From assembly GCA_031556525.1 (NCBI GenBank), contig JAVBSS010000012.1:94654-158653 (forward strand): a stretch of 64,000 bases of DNA, read 5' to 3'. Under the pieces are notes generated by a model, which saw only the letters and a program-made list of their open reading frames with translations, did not search any database and was not told the DNA's origin. Position numbers and translations under genes: made by a program. Below, piece by piece: positions 42,901-50,226 of this stretch (positions within the stretch are counted from its first letter, which is position 1; every line of letters starts with the position of its first letter). The DNA is from JAVBSN01 sp031556525 (lineage in GTDB: Bacteria; Bacillota; Clostridia; Lachnospirales; Lachnospiraceae).

Positions 42901-43551
42901 TAGAAGGTATTTTTTCGCAACTTCTGATTGTTCTGCGAGTGGTCCTACTTGTTTTTCAAGCTCAGTAAGAATATCGTTTACACGACATAGATTCTGCCGT
43001 TCTGCCTCTAATGCTTTTTCTGTAGCGTATTTATTCTTCTTATACTTAACAATACCAGCAGCTTCGTCAAACAATTCTCTTCGTTCTTCTGGCTTTCCAC
43101 TGATTATTCGTTCAATCTGACCTTGTCCAATTATAGAATAACCCTCTTTACCGATACCAGTATCAAAGAATAGCGAATGTACATCTCTTAATCTACAGAC
43201 TGTACCATTAATTAAGTATTCACTTTCACCAGAACGATATACTCGTCTTGCTACAGTAACTTCTTCATAATCAACCGGAAGGCTATGATCACTGTTATCA
43301 AGTGTTATTGCAACATAAGCAGAACCCTGAGGTTTTCTCATTTCAGTTCCTGAAAATATTACATCTTCCATCTTAGCACCACGAAGTTGCTTTGCACTTT
43401 GCTCACCAAGAACCCATCTTACCGCATCTGATACATTACTTTTACCACTACCATTAGGTCCTACAATACCTGTAATACCATTATTAAATTTAAACAATAT
43501 TTTGTTTGCAAATGATTTGAAACCATATACTTCTATACTTTTTAAATACAT
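39970..43551 (-). CDS. smc: chromosome segregation ATPase SMC
   Basis: A 1193-residue condensin subunit. Head half 1 has GPNGSGKSNVSDAVRWVLGE. Two long coiled coils (about 170-500 and 670-1000) flank the hinge (about 500-670, GVVADIITVNKEYEIAVETA). Head half 2 has the signature QLSGGEKSLTAIALL and Walker B CLLDEIEAALDD. It organises and separates daughter chromosomes together with ScpA and ScpB, not in this window. It starts 1 base after the rnc stop with only a weak ribosome binding site, so it is probably translated by coupling. Full length, no interruption. Confidence 0.97.
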   Translation of the reverse strand: MYLKSIEVYGFKSFANKILFKFNNGITGIVGPNGSGKSNVSDAVRWVLGEQSAKQLRGAKMEDVIFSGTEMRKPQGSAYVAITLDNSDHSLPVDYEEVTVARRVYRSGESEYLINGTVCRLRDVHSLFFDTGIGKEGYSIIGQGQIERIISGKPEERRELFDEAAGIVKYKKNKYATEKALEAERQNLCRVNDILTELEKQVGPLAEQSEVAKKYLLYKEEMKRFDVNVFLLERNRVKNQLDEYQEKINIINDDTIRLSKEYEKTKEEYDRLEAGLEKYNADIDTTKNTIHELKLSNERAEGDVKVISEQINSARQNDEHISTQINRIQTELNKQISEKTEYESKKEQLDNKLNNADNVLDEAKENSQAIIEKIALAEESIEKCKADIIEYLNEGSNLKAKVGRYDTMLENINFRKTQLNQRYLQFKSDELRDKEEYDGYNTQLKAVEENLTNNQTVLSECDRELNSNIEKNRTNRDVMTTLNSKYSSIKSKLEALKNITERYDGYGNSIKKVMEQKDTNQGIVGVVADIITVNKEYEIAVETALGGSIQNIVTDNDGTAKKMINYLKQNKFGRATFLPLTNINSNNNFSRPEVLKEKGVIGVASELVTIADKYKAVANHLLGRIIVVDNIDNALAVSKKYNQSLRIVTVEGELLSAGGAMTGGAYRNTSNLLGRKREIDDLTKEMNSVKMQSIEADKLDRELKVRRDELKNQKEELSDKVHQLYIDKNTIVLNIEQVSKRLSEAATAFASVQKENRELDSQVEEINSNKTQLHEDNKQQESAKETCEDTIKHYEESLVTERENLKKANENVSSLMLEFNTVKQQYDFIIENIRRIKDEESRLTAELNSYNSKVEGSDSEIGILTKRIETAKNNIKSNQTTISELENKLDLFIKEKDTVTANHKEFFKRREELNDEITGLDKASFRINAQIEKVNEQSEGLSGYMWETYELTYNTALELRDEKLDDLDSLKRELSAVKGKIKSLGDVNVNAIEDYKSVSERYEFLKTQHDDIIKAEENLKRVIEELDTAMREQFNEKFAEIQKMFDSVFKELFGGGKASLELVDEEDVLEAGIRIIAQPPGKKLQNMMQLSGGEKSLTAIALLFAIQSLKPSPFCLLDEIEAALDDSNVKRFAKYLGKLTKDTQFIVITHRKGTMEAADILYGITMQEKGVSTLVSVNLIESELDKMEAAHNK

Positions 43552-43552
43552 A

Positions 43553-44248
43553 TTATAACCTACTATTCTTTAATATTAACAATGCGTTAAAGGCTGCCAT
43601 CTGTTCAGAGGCTTTGTGGGATTGTCCCACTCCTTTTGCAAAGTATTTATCTCCAATATACACCTCGGATGTATATGTTTTATTGTGTTCTGGACCTTCT
43701 TCTGATACTAAATCATATCTAACATCTTCATGTATATCTTTTTGTACTAATTCTTGCAAATTAGTCTTTGCATCATAGAATAAACTTTTATTCTCAATGT
43801 CTTTTAATAAATGCTTATTAACATATTCCCTTGCTGGTGCAATTCCACCATCTAAATATATTCCGCCTAATACTGATTCAAACAAATCACATTGTATAGA
43901 ACTTCTATCTCTACCACCAGTCATATCCTCGCCCTTGCTAAGACATACATACTTACCATAGTTAAGTTCTTTTGCACAAGAAGATAAAGTATATTCACAT
44001 ACATACGAAGCACGTGTCTTTGTAAGATACCCCTCTTGTTTATCTGGCATTGTGTTATATAAATGTTCACTAACAATTAATTCTAGAATAGCATCACCTA
44101 GATATTCTAGTCTTTCATAACTATTAATTTTATTAATTTTTCTTTCGTTAGCGTACGAACTATGGGTCATAGCCTGTTCAAGCAATGCTTTGTTCTTGAA
44201 ACTATAACCAATCTTTTGTTCTAATTCACTTAGGTTTGTATTATTCAT
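43553..44248 (-). CDS. rnc: ribonuclease III
   Basis: A 231-residue endonuclease that cuts double-stranded RNA, including rRNA precursors. RNase III signature ERLEYLGDAILEL and second metal site DLFESVLGGIYLDGG, then the C-terminal double-stranded RNA-binding domain (NLQELVQKD...KASEQMAAFNALL). The ATG overlaps the end of plsX by 8 bases (ATGAATAA). Order plsX-rnc-smc-ftsY is conserved in clostridia, but acpP usually lies between plsX and rnc and is absent here. Confidence 0.97.
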   Translation of the reverse strand: MNNTNLSELEQKIGYSFKNKALLEQAMTHSSYANERKINKINSYERLEYLGDAILELIVSEHLYNTMPDKQEGYLTKTRASYVCEYTLSSCAKELNYGKYVCLSKGEDMTGGRDRSSIQCDLFESVLGGIYLDGGIAPAREYVNKHLLKDIENKSLFYDAKTNLQELVQKDIHEDVRYDLVSEEGPEHNKTYTSEVYIGDKYFAKGVGQSHKASEQMAAFNALLILKNSRL

Positions 44249-45269
44249 TTATACTCTCTTCTTTACTTTTTAGCAGATTCTCTCTGATTTTTTCATTTAT
44301 ATTTTGTTGTTTAAATGTTACACATTGGAATATTGCATTTTTAATCTCTTTGTGGCTTGCATTTCCATGAACCTTAACAACTAATCCATTAAGACCTAAT
44401 AATGGTGCTCCACCATGCTCTGTAGCATCAAATTTACCCATTGTTTTCTTAAGTTCATCTTTTATTAATAATGCCCCGATTTTACTCTTTGTACTCGACA
44501 TCATTGCTGATTTTATTTCTTTAAGAAGCATCTTTGATAATCCTTCCATAAGCTTAAGAATTACATTTCCTACAAAAGCTTCTGTAACTATTACATCTGC
44601 AGCTCCGTTTGGTATCTCTCTTGCTTCAATACTTCCAATAAAATTAATATTCTTACATGCTTTAAGTAATGGATATGTTTCCTTAACTAAAGCATTTCCT
44701 TTTTCTTCTTCATCACCAATATTTACAATGGCTACTCTAGGATTCTCAATTCCTACTACATTCTCCATATATATAGAACCCATCTGCGCAAATTGAAGTA
44801 AATGTGATGGTCTTGCATCTACATTAGCCCCACAGTCAATTAACAATGAAACACCTTGCGAATTGGGGATAAGTGGTGCAAGTGGTGTTCTCTCTATACC
44901 TTTGTCACGCTTAACAATAAATTGACCACCTACTAATACTGCTCCCGAACTTCCTGCTGATATAAATGCATCAGCCTTACCTTCTTTTACTTGGTTAAGA
45001 CCAACAACCATTGATGATTCTTTTTTATTACGAATAGCAGCTACTGGTGCATCATGGCATGTTATCTCATCTGCGGCATGTAGTACTTCAATAGCTTCAG
45101 CTTTGTATTGGTACTTTTTCAACTCTTCTTTGATAATGTCTTCTTTACCAACTAGTATTACTACAATATCATCTCTTTCATTAACTGCATTAACTGCACC
45201 TTCAACCATTGCATATGGTGAATTGTCACCACCAACTGTATCTACAACTATTCTAACTTGCTCTGCCAT
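44241..45269 (-). CDS. plsX: phosphate acyltransferase PlsX
   Basis: A 342-residue soluble, membrane-associated enzyme that makes acyl-phosphate from acyl-ACP for phosphatidic acid synthesis. Motifs: opening VDTVGGDNSPYAMVEGAV (DTVGGD where many have DAMGGD), SAGSSGAVLVG and EAFVGNVILKLMEGL. Length is usual. AGGAGAG lies 14 bases before the ATG, a rather long gap. It is preceded by rpmF as in most Firmicutes, but a hairpin that looks like a terminator lies between. Confidence 0.95.
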   Translation of the reverse strand: MAEQVRIVVDTVGGDNSPYAMVEGAVNAVNERDDIVVILVGKEDIIKEELKKYQYKAEAIEVLHAADEITCHDAPVAAIRNKKESSMVVGLNQVKEGKADAFISAGSSGAVLVGGQFIVKRDKGIERTPLAPLIPNSQGVSLLIDCGANVDARPSHLLQFAQMGSIYMENVVGIENPRVAIVNIGDEEEKGNALVKETYPLLKACKNINFIGSIEAREIPNGAADVIVTEAFVGNVILKLMEGLSKMLLKEIKSAMMSSTKSKIGALLIKDELKKTMGKFDATEHGGAPLLGLNGLVVKVHGNASHKEIKNAIFQCVTFKQQNINEKIRENLLKSKEESINE

Positions 45270-45395
45270 AATGTATTTTCACTCTCCTTTAAATTTACAT
45301 ACCTATTTATTATATAATTCTAAAACAATATAGTCAATGTTTTACGAGTTTTTTCCCATTTTCTGCTTTATATATTCTTACAGTTCAGCCATATA

Positions 45396-45430
45396 AATAA
45401 AGACCCTTCGAAAACATCGAAAGGTCTTTC
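45396..45430 (-). terminator. hairpin (terminator or attenuator) between rpmF and plsX
   Basis: Arms AAAGACCCTTCG (45399-45410) and CGAAAGGTCTTT (45418-45429) with one mismatch and a 7-base loop, followed by ATTTATAT on the minus strand. The T-run is poor, so some transcription may read into plsX. No other clear promoter for plsX is seen in 45270-45395. Confidence 0.65.
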
Positions 45431-45438
45431 ACTCATAA

Positions 45439-45618
45439 TTAGTCTTGAGCTATTATTTCTTTTTTATTGTATGAACCACAAGATTTACATACTCTGTGAG
45501 GCATCATTAATTCACCACACTTGCTACATTTAACTAATGTAGGAGCACTCATTTTCCAGTTAGCTCTTCTCTTATCTCTTCTTGCTTTTGAAGATTTATT
45601 CTTTGGACAGATTGACAT
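45439..45618 (-). CDS. rpmF: 50S ribosomal protein L32
   Basis: A 59-residue protein: MSICPKNKSSKARRDKRRAN, then WKMSAPTLVKCSKCGELMMP and an ending CKSCGSYNKKEIIAQD. Two CxxC pairs (KCSKC, CKSC) form the zinc site of L32; the N-terminus has the usual basic (PKxKxSKxRRxxRRAN) motif. AAGGAGG lies 10 bases upstream of the ATG. It has its own consensus promoter (45728-45756). It is normally directly downstream of yceD; here glpK lies between. Confidence 0.97.
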   Translation of the reverse strand: MSICPKNKSSKARRDKRRANWKMSAPTLVKCSKCGELMMPHRVCKSCGSYNKKEIIAQD

Positions 45619-45727
45619 ATGTTACACCTCCTTAAAATTAATGAAGATATCTTAAAACTGCCAATCCTTAACTAAGTTATGTCTTGCAGTTATGTTTTCT
45701 TTTATCTCCCATTCACATACCTTACAT

Positions 45728-45756
45728 ATTATACATATAAGTGTTTTTTTTGTCAA
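45728..45756 (-). promoter_or_regulatory. consensus sigma-A promoter of rpmF (TTGACA-17-TATAAT)
   Basis: On the minus strand TTGACA (complement of 45751-45756), 17-base spacer beginning with a run of A, and TATAAT (complement of 45728-45733). The transcript would have a leader of about 100 bases. It is the best promoter match in the window. Confidence 0.92.
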
Positions 45757-45793
45757 CACCTAAAATCATTTTCTGATACATTATACCATGCCA

Positions 45794-47272
45794 CTATCTA
45801 ATTCTAGCCACACAATCCTTCCACCCTGCGTATAACTCTTCTCTACATTCTTTTGTTATATTAGGTGATAGTATTTGTTCTTGTTGCCAATTCACCTTAA
45901 TCTCTTCTATATCTTTATAATACCCTACTGCTAATCCTGCAAGATATGCTGCTCCTAAAGATGTTGTCTCTATTACTTTAGGCTTAACAATATCAGAACC
46001 TAATATATCAGCCTGAAATTGTAATAAAAATGTATTAGCACTTGCTCCACCATCTACTCTTAGAGAAGATAAAGAGATTCTCGAATCATCTTCCATTGCT
46101 ATTAACACATCTTTTGTCTGATATGCTAATGATTCTAGTGTTGCTCGCACAAAATGAGCCTTCGTTGTCCCCCTAGAAAGTCCAAATACTGCACCCCTAG
46201 CATAAGCATCCCAATAAGGTGCACCAAGACCAGTAAATGCTGGAACTACATAAACACCATTACTATCTGATACAGATTCAGCTAACTCTTCAGTCTCACT
46301 TGCATCTGTAATTAATTTCATCTCATCTCTTAACCATTTAATAGCTGCACCTGCAACAAATACACTGCCTTCTAAAGCATACTGTACTTTTCCATCTAGA
46401 CCAATAGCAATTGTTGTTAGTAATCCATTCTTAGAATCTACAGCCTTTTCGCCTGTATTCATTAATAAGAAACAACCTGTTCCATAAGTGTTTTTACCTT
46501 GTCCTGCTTCAAAGCAACATTGTCCAAATAATGCTGATTGTTGATCACCTGCTACACCTGCAATAGGAACTTCGCCACCAAATAATGTTGCATCTGTATA
46601 TCCATATATGTGGCTTGAATCCTTAACTTCTGGCATCATGCTTATTGGAATATTGAATTTATCTAGTAATTCTGTATCCCAAGTTAGCGTATGGATATTA
46701 TATAACATAGTTCGGGAAGCATTGGTATAATCTGTAGCAAATACCTTTCCCTTTGTTAACTTATATATTAACCAAGTATCTACTGTACCAAATAATAATT
46801 CTCCATCTTCCGCTCTTTTTCTTGCTCCTTCTACGTTGTCTAATAACCAAGCAATTTTTGTTGCCGAAAAATAGGGATCTGCAATAAGTCCTGTTTTTTC
46901 TTTTATTATCTTATCATAACCTTCTTTTTTTAATACCTCAACCATATCTGCTGTTCTTCTACATTGCCAAACAATAGCGTTATATATAGGTTCTCCAGTA
47001 TTTTTATCCCATACAATAGTTGTTTCTCTCTGGTTTGTTATACCTATACCAGCAATATCGTTGGGCTCAATATCGAATTTCGCCTTTGCTTCTGCTAGCA
47101 CACCAAATTGTGATGACCATATCTCATTAGCGTCTTGCTCAACCCAGCCATTCTTAGGAAAGTACTGTGTAAATTCTTTCTGCGCGTTAGATACTATTTC
47201 ACCAGCTTTGTTAAAAATAATACAGCGAGAACTTGTTGTTCCTTGATCCAATGCCATAATATATTTTTTCAT
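45794..47272 (-). CDS. glpK: glycerol kinase
   Basis: A 492-residue enzyme of the FGGY kinase family that phosphorylates glycerol to sn-glycerol 3-phosphate. N-terminal phosphate loop ALDQGTTSSRCIIF, KTGLIADPYFSATKIAWLL, the nucleotide-binding GTYGTGCFLLMNTG-like stretch (AGQGKNTYGTGCFL) and the FGGY signature region LRVDGGASANTFLLQFQADI. Length is standard. It follows yceD by 13 bases; GTAGGT precedes the ATG. No glpF transporter, glpD or glpO is nearby. Its product is a substrate for the phospholipid route that PlsX feeds. Confidence 0.96.
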   Translation of the reverse strand: MKKYIMALDQGTTSSRCIIFNKAGEIVSNAQKEFTQYFPKNGWVEQDANEIWSSQFGVLAEAKAKFDIEPNDIAGIGITNQRETTIVWDKNTGEPIYNAIVWQCRRTADMVEVLKKEGYDKIIKEKTGLIADPYFSATKIAWLLDNVEGARKRAEDGELLFGTVDTWLIYKLTKGKVFATDYTNASRTMLYNIHTLTWDTELLDKFNIPISMMPEVKDSSHIYGYTDATLFGGEVPIAGVAGDQQSALFGQCCFEAGQGKNTYGTGCFLLMNTGEKAVDSKNGLLTTIAIGLDGKVQYALEGSVFVAGAAIKWLRDEMKLITDASETEELAESVSDSNGVYVVPAFTGLGAPYWDAYARGAVFGLSRGTTKAHFVRATLESLAYQTKDVLIAMEDDSRISLSSLRVDGGASANTFLLQFQADILGSDIVKPKVIETTSLGAAYLAGLAVGYYKDIEEIKVNWQQEQILSPNITKECREELYAGWKDCVARIR

Positions 47273-47285
47273 TATAATACCTACT

Positions 47286-47816
47286 TTAATTATCTAGATT
47301 AAACTGACTAAACACATCTCCAAATACAGCCATTCTAGGATCCATAACGTGTTGGTCACATCCACAATCTACTTCATTCATATTGCATCCGCACACCTTG
47401 CATAATCCTTTGCAGTCATCAGAACATAATGTCTGAATAGGTAGCATCGGAAACAACTCATCTATAATCAATCTATCTACATCCAATTCCCCATGGTCAA
47501 CATAAGGAACTTCTTCTATTAAATCTTGATCTTCTTTATCTACCTCTTCCATATCAACAACTTCATCAATATCAATTGAGAACACTTCAGGCAGGTCCTT
47601 TAGACAACGAGAACAGCTAAGATTAATTGTAAATTCCGTATTAAACTTTACGCTCACCTTTTTCTTGCCTATATTGGTAATTGTAACAGGAAATTCCTCA
47701 ACATTACTAAGTGTATACGTATTATCTTGAAAACATACATCTTTCATATCTATATGTCCATTTACAACCTCTACTTTATCAGGTACAGATAATACCTCTG
47801 ATAACTTAATCTTCAT
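47286..47816 (-). CDS. yceD: YceD-family protein (DUF177), ribosome-related
   Basis: A 176-residue acidic protein. The YceD/DUF177 core has the CSRCLKDLPEVFSIDIDEVV segment, and the C-terminal part has a Cys-rich block (CSDDCKGLCKVCGCN; CGCD) likely to bind zinc. Family members are linked to 23S rRNA or ribosome assembly and normally lie immediately before rpmF. Here the order is ackA-yceD-glpK-rpmF. GAGGTA precedes the ATG. No catalytic function known. Confidence 0.9.
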   Translation of the reverse strand: MKIKLSEVLSVPDKVEVVNGHIDMKDVCFQDNTYTLSNVEEFPVTITNIGKKKVSVKFNTEFTINLSCSRCLKDLPEVFSIDIDEVVDMEEVDKEDQDLIEEVPYVDHGELDVDRLIIDELFPMLPIQTLCSDDCKGLCKVCGCNMNEVDCGCDQHVMDPRMAVFGDVFSQFNLDN

Positions 47817-47832
47817 TAATTATACCTCGCTA

Positions 47833-49020
47833 TTATAATAACTCTACTGTTTCTCTAGCAATAGCTAGTTCTTCATTAGTAGGCACTACATATATTTTTG
47901 TTTTTGACTCTGGTGTACTAATCTCTAATTCTTCACCTCTTACAGCATTCTTATCTTCATCTAGATATGCGCCAAGGTATCCAAGATTCTTACTTACCAA
48001 TCTTCTTACCATAGTATTATTTTCACCTATTCCTGCTGTAAACACTATAGCATCAACACCATTCATTATTGCCACATAAGAGCCTATATATTTTACTACC
48101 CAATGGCAAAATACATCCATTGCAGCTTTTGCCCTATCGTTACCATCATATATAGCATTTTCTATATCTCTAAAATCGCTTGATACATCAGATAATCCTT
48201 GAACACCAGATTTTTTATTAAGTATCTCTAATATATCTGACAATGATTTATCTAACTTCTTAGCAAGAACTTCTATTATAGCTGGATCAATACTTCCACT
48301 TCTAGTTCCCATTACAAGTCCATCAAGAGGTGTAAGTCCCATACTTGTCTCTACTGACTTGCCACCATCTACAGCACATATACTAGCACCATTTCCTAGA
48401 TGACATACAATAATCTTAGTATCTTCAATTGGTTTTCCAAGTAACTCAGCCGTTCTCTTTGATACAAAGCTATGACTTGTTCCGTGGAAACCATATCTTC
48501 TTATCTTATGCTCTTCGTAAAACTTGTAGGGTATTCCATATAGATAAGCTTCCTTCTCCATTGTTTGGTGAAATGCTGTATCAAATACTGCTACCATTGG
48601 CGTGTTAGGCATTAATTCCTTACATGCATTAATTCCTATGATATTTGCCGGATTATGAAGTGGTGCTAAATCATTACATTTTTCAATAGCATCCATTACT
48701 TCGTCATTAATTATAGTTGATTTACTAAAATATTCTCCACCATGAACAACTCTATGGCCAACAGCATCTATTTTATCAAGAGAATCTATTACTCCATTTT
48801 CACTATCTACTAGTTGTTCTAATACAAGTTTAACTGCTGATGTATGATTTGGCATAGGCGTTTCAAAAATAACCGGTTCTTTACCTATTGGATAATGTTT
48901 TACTATACCATCTATAGATATTCTATCACATACTCCCTTTGCTAACACATCTTCTGTCACTGAATTAATAAGTTGGTACTTTAGTGACGAACTTCCACAA
49001 TTAATTACTAATACATTCAT
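47833..49020 (-). CDS. ackA: acetate kinase
   Basis: A 395-residue enzyme making ATP from acetyl phosphate and ADP, the second step of acetate fermentation. ASKHA motifs: VLVINCGSSSLKYQL, HRVVHGGEYF, CHLGNGASICAVDGG, DTSMGLTPL-like SMGLTPLDGLVMGTRSG, and FTAGIGENN. Start: ATG 49020 is chosen because AAAGGGA lies 8 bases upstream and the conserved VLVINCGSS begins right after; an in-frame codon 18 bases earlier is less likely. Follows pta by 82 bases across a hairpin. Confidence 0.97.
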   Translation of the reverse strand: MNVLVINCGSSSLKYQLINSVTEDVLAKGVCDRISIDGIVKHYPIGKEPVIFETPMPNHTSAVKLVLEQLVDSENGVIDSLDKIDAVGHRVVHGGEYFSKSTIINDEVMDAIEKCNDLAPLHNPANIIGINACKELMPNTPMVAVFDTAFHQTMEKEAYLYGIPYKFYEEHKIRRYGFHGTSHSFVSKRTAELLGKPIEDTKIIVCHLGNGASICAVDGGKSVETSMGLTPLDGLVMGTRSGSIDPAIIEVLAKKLDKSLSDILEILNKKSGVQGLSDVSSDFRDIENAIYDGNDRAKAAMDVFCHWVVKYIGSYVAIMNGVDAIVFTAGIGENNTMVRRLVSKNLGYLGAYLDEDKNAVRGEELEISTPESKTKIYVVPTNEELAIARETVELL

Positions 49021-49054
49021 AATATATTCCCTTTCCAAAATAAAAAATTATAAT

Positions 49055-49084
49055 AATAAAGGGAAATATATCTATTTCCCTTTT
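49055..49084 (-). terminator. hairpin between pta and ackA
   Basis: Perfect 11-base arms AAAGGGAAATA (49058-49068) and TATTTCCCTTT (49073-49083) with a 4-base loop. A loosely T-rich stretch follows on the minus strand, ending in TTTTTT near 49045. It may be an attenuator or mRNA stabiliser that sets the pta:ackA ratio rather than a full terminator. Confidence 0.55.
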
Positions 49085-49102
49085 ATCGATACTATGTATT
49101 CA

Positions 49103-50098
49103 CTATCTTCCTTGTGATTGTACTGCTGTTATTGCAATAACACCTACTATATCATCAGCACAACATCCACGTGATAAATCATTAACTGGCTTTGCAATAC
49201 CTTGAGTAATAGGTCCATATGCATCCGCTTTAGCTAATCTCTGAACTAGCTTATATCCGATATTACCTGCATCTAAGTCAGGAAATACTAATACATTAGC
49301 CTTACCTGCTACATCACTAAGTGGGGCTTTTGACGAAGCAATCTCTGGCACTATAGCCGCATCTGATTGTAATTCTCCATCAATCTTAAGCTCTGGATTA
49401 GCAGCTTTTACCATCTTAGTCGCATTAACCACTTTATCTATTTCTACATGTTTTGCACTACCCTTAGTCGAATGTGATAACATTGCAACTATAGGTTCTT
49501 CTTCAACTAATAACTTGAATGACTCTGCTGAACTCTCAGCAATAGCTGCAAGTTCTTCTGCATTAGGACTCTGATTAAGTCCTGCATCTGAAAATATAAA
49601 TGTTCCATCTGCACCCATATCACAATTAGGAACTACCACTACAAAGAAAGCTGATACTAACTTTGTTCCTGGTGCTGTCTTTAATATCTGTAAAGATGCT
49701 CTAAGTACATTGGCAGATGAATTAATAGCCCCAGCTACCATTCCATCAGCATCTCCTACTTTAACCATCATACAACCAAAATATAATACATTAGTAAGTA
49801 GTAACTCTTCTGCTTCTTCATAAGTCATTCCTTTGCTCTTACGAAGATCAACTAAAATATCTACATACTTGTCCATCTTTTCAAAATCTTGCGGATCAAC
49901 AAAAGTGGCCTTTGATAAATCCAAACCCTCTGCAACCGCTAATATTCTCTTCTTCTCACCTATAAGAATAATATCAGCAATATCTTCTTGTAAAATCTTA
50001 TGTGCTGCAACTACAGTTCTTCTATCTGTAGTCTCTGGTAACACTATTCTTTTCCTATCACTTTTAGCCCTAGCTTTTATATTCTCTATGAATCCCAC
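49103..50098 (-). CDS. pta: phosphate acetyltransferase (GTG start)
   Basis: A 331-residue enzyme converting acetyl-CoA and phosphate to acetyl phosphate. It is the short, single-domain form common in Firmicutes. Motifs: RIVLPETTDRRTVVAAHKI, DGMVAGAINSSANVLRASLQ, AFFVVVVPNCD, SHSTKGSAKH and FPDLDAGNIGYKLVQR. The start is GTG (50096-50098) with AAAGGAG at 7 bases. It precedes ackA, so both fermentation steps are together. The promoter overlaps a 12-base palindrome. Confidence 0.96.
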   Translation of the reverse strand: MGFIENIKARAKSDRKRIVLPETTDRRTVVAAHKILQEDIADIILIGEKKRILAVAEGLDLSKATFVDPQDFEKMDKYVDILVDLRKSKGMTYEEAEELLLTNVLYFGCMMVKVGDADGMVAGAINSSANVLRASLQILKTAPGTKLVSAFFVVVVPNCDMGADGTFIFSDAGLNQSPNAEELAAIAESSAESFKLLVEEEPIVAMLSHSTKGSAKHVEIDKVVNATKMVKAANPELKIDGELQSDAAIVPEIASSKAPLSDVAGKANVLVFPDLDAGNIGYKLVQRLAKADAYGPITQGIAKPVNDLSRGCCADDIVGVIAITAVQSQGR

Positions 50099-50133
50099 TT
50101 TGATACTCCTTTCGAGTCCCGTACATATGAAAT

Positions 50134-50164
50134 ATTATAATATTTTTTTCCATTGTATACAATA
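50134..50164 (-). promoter_or_regulatory. pta promoter overlapping the palindrome ATTGTATACAAT
   Basis: TTGTAT (complement of 50157-50162), 17-base spacer, TATAAT (complement of 50134-50139). The perfect palindrome ATTGTATACAAT at 50153-50164 covers the -35. Such palindromes are typical of GntR-family operators, so repression at the -35 is plausible; no GntR gene is in the window. Confidence 0.65.
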
Positions 50165-50226
50165 CACAATATGAAAAAAATTGTCTTTTTATAAGTACAT
50201 TACAAGAACATTATATTAGTTTTACA

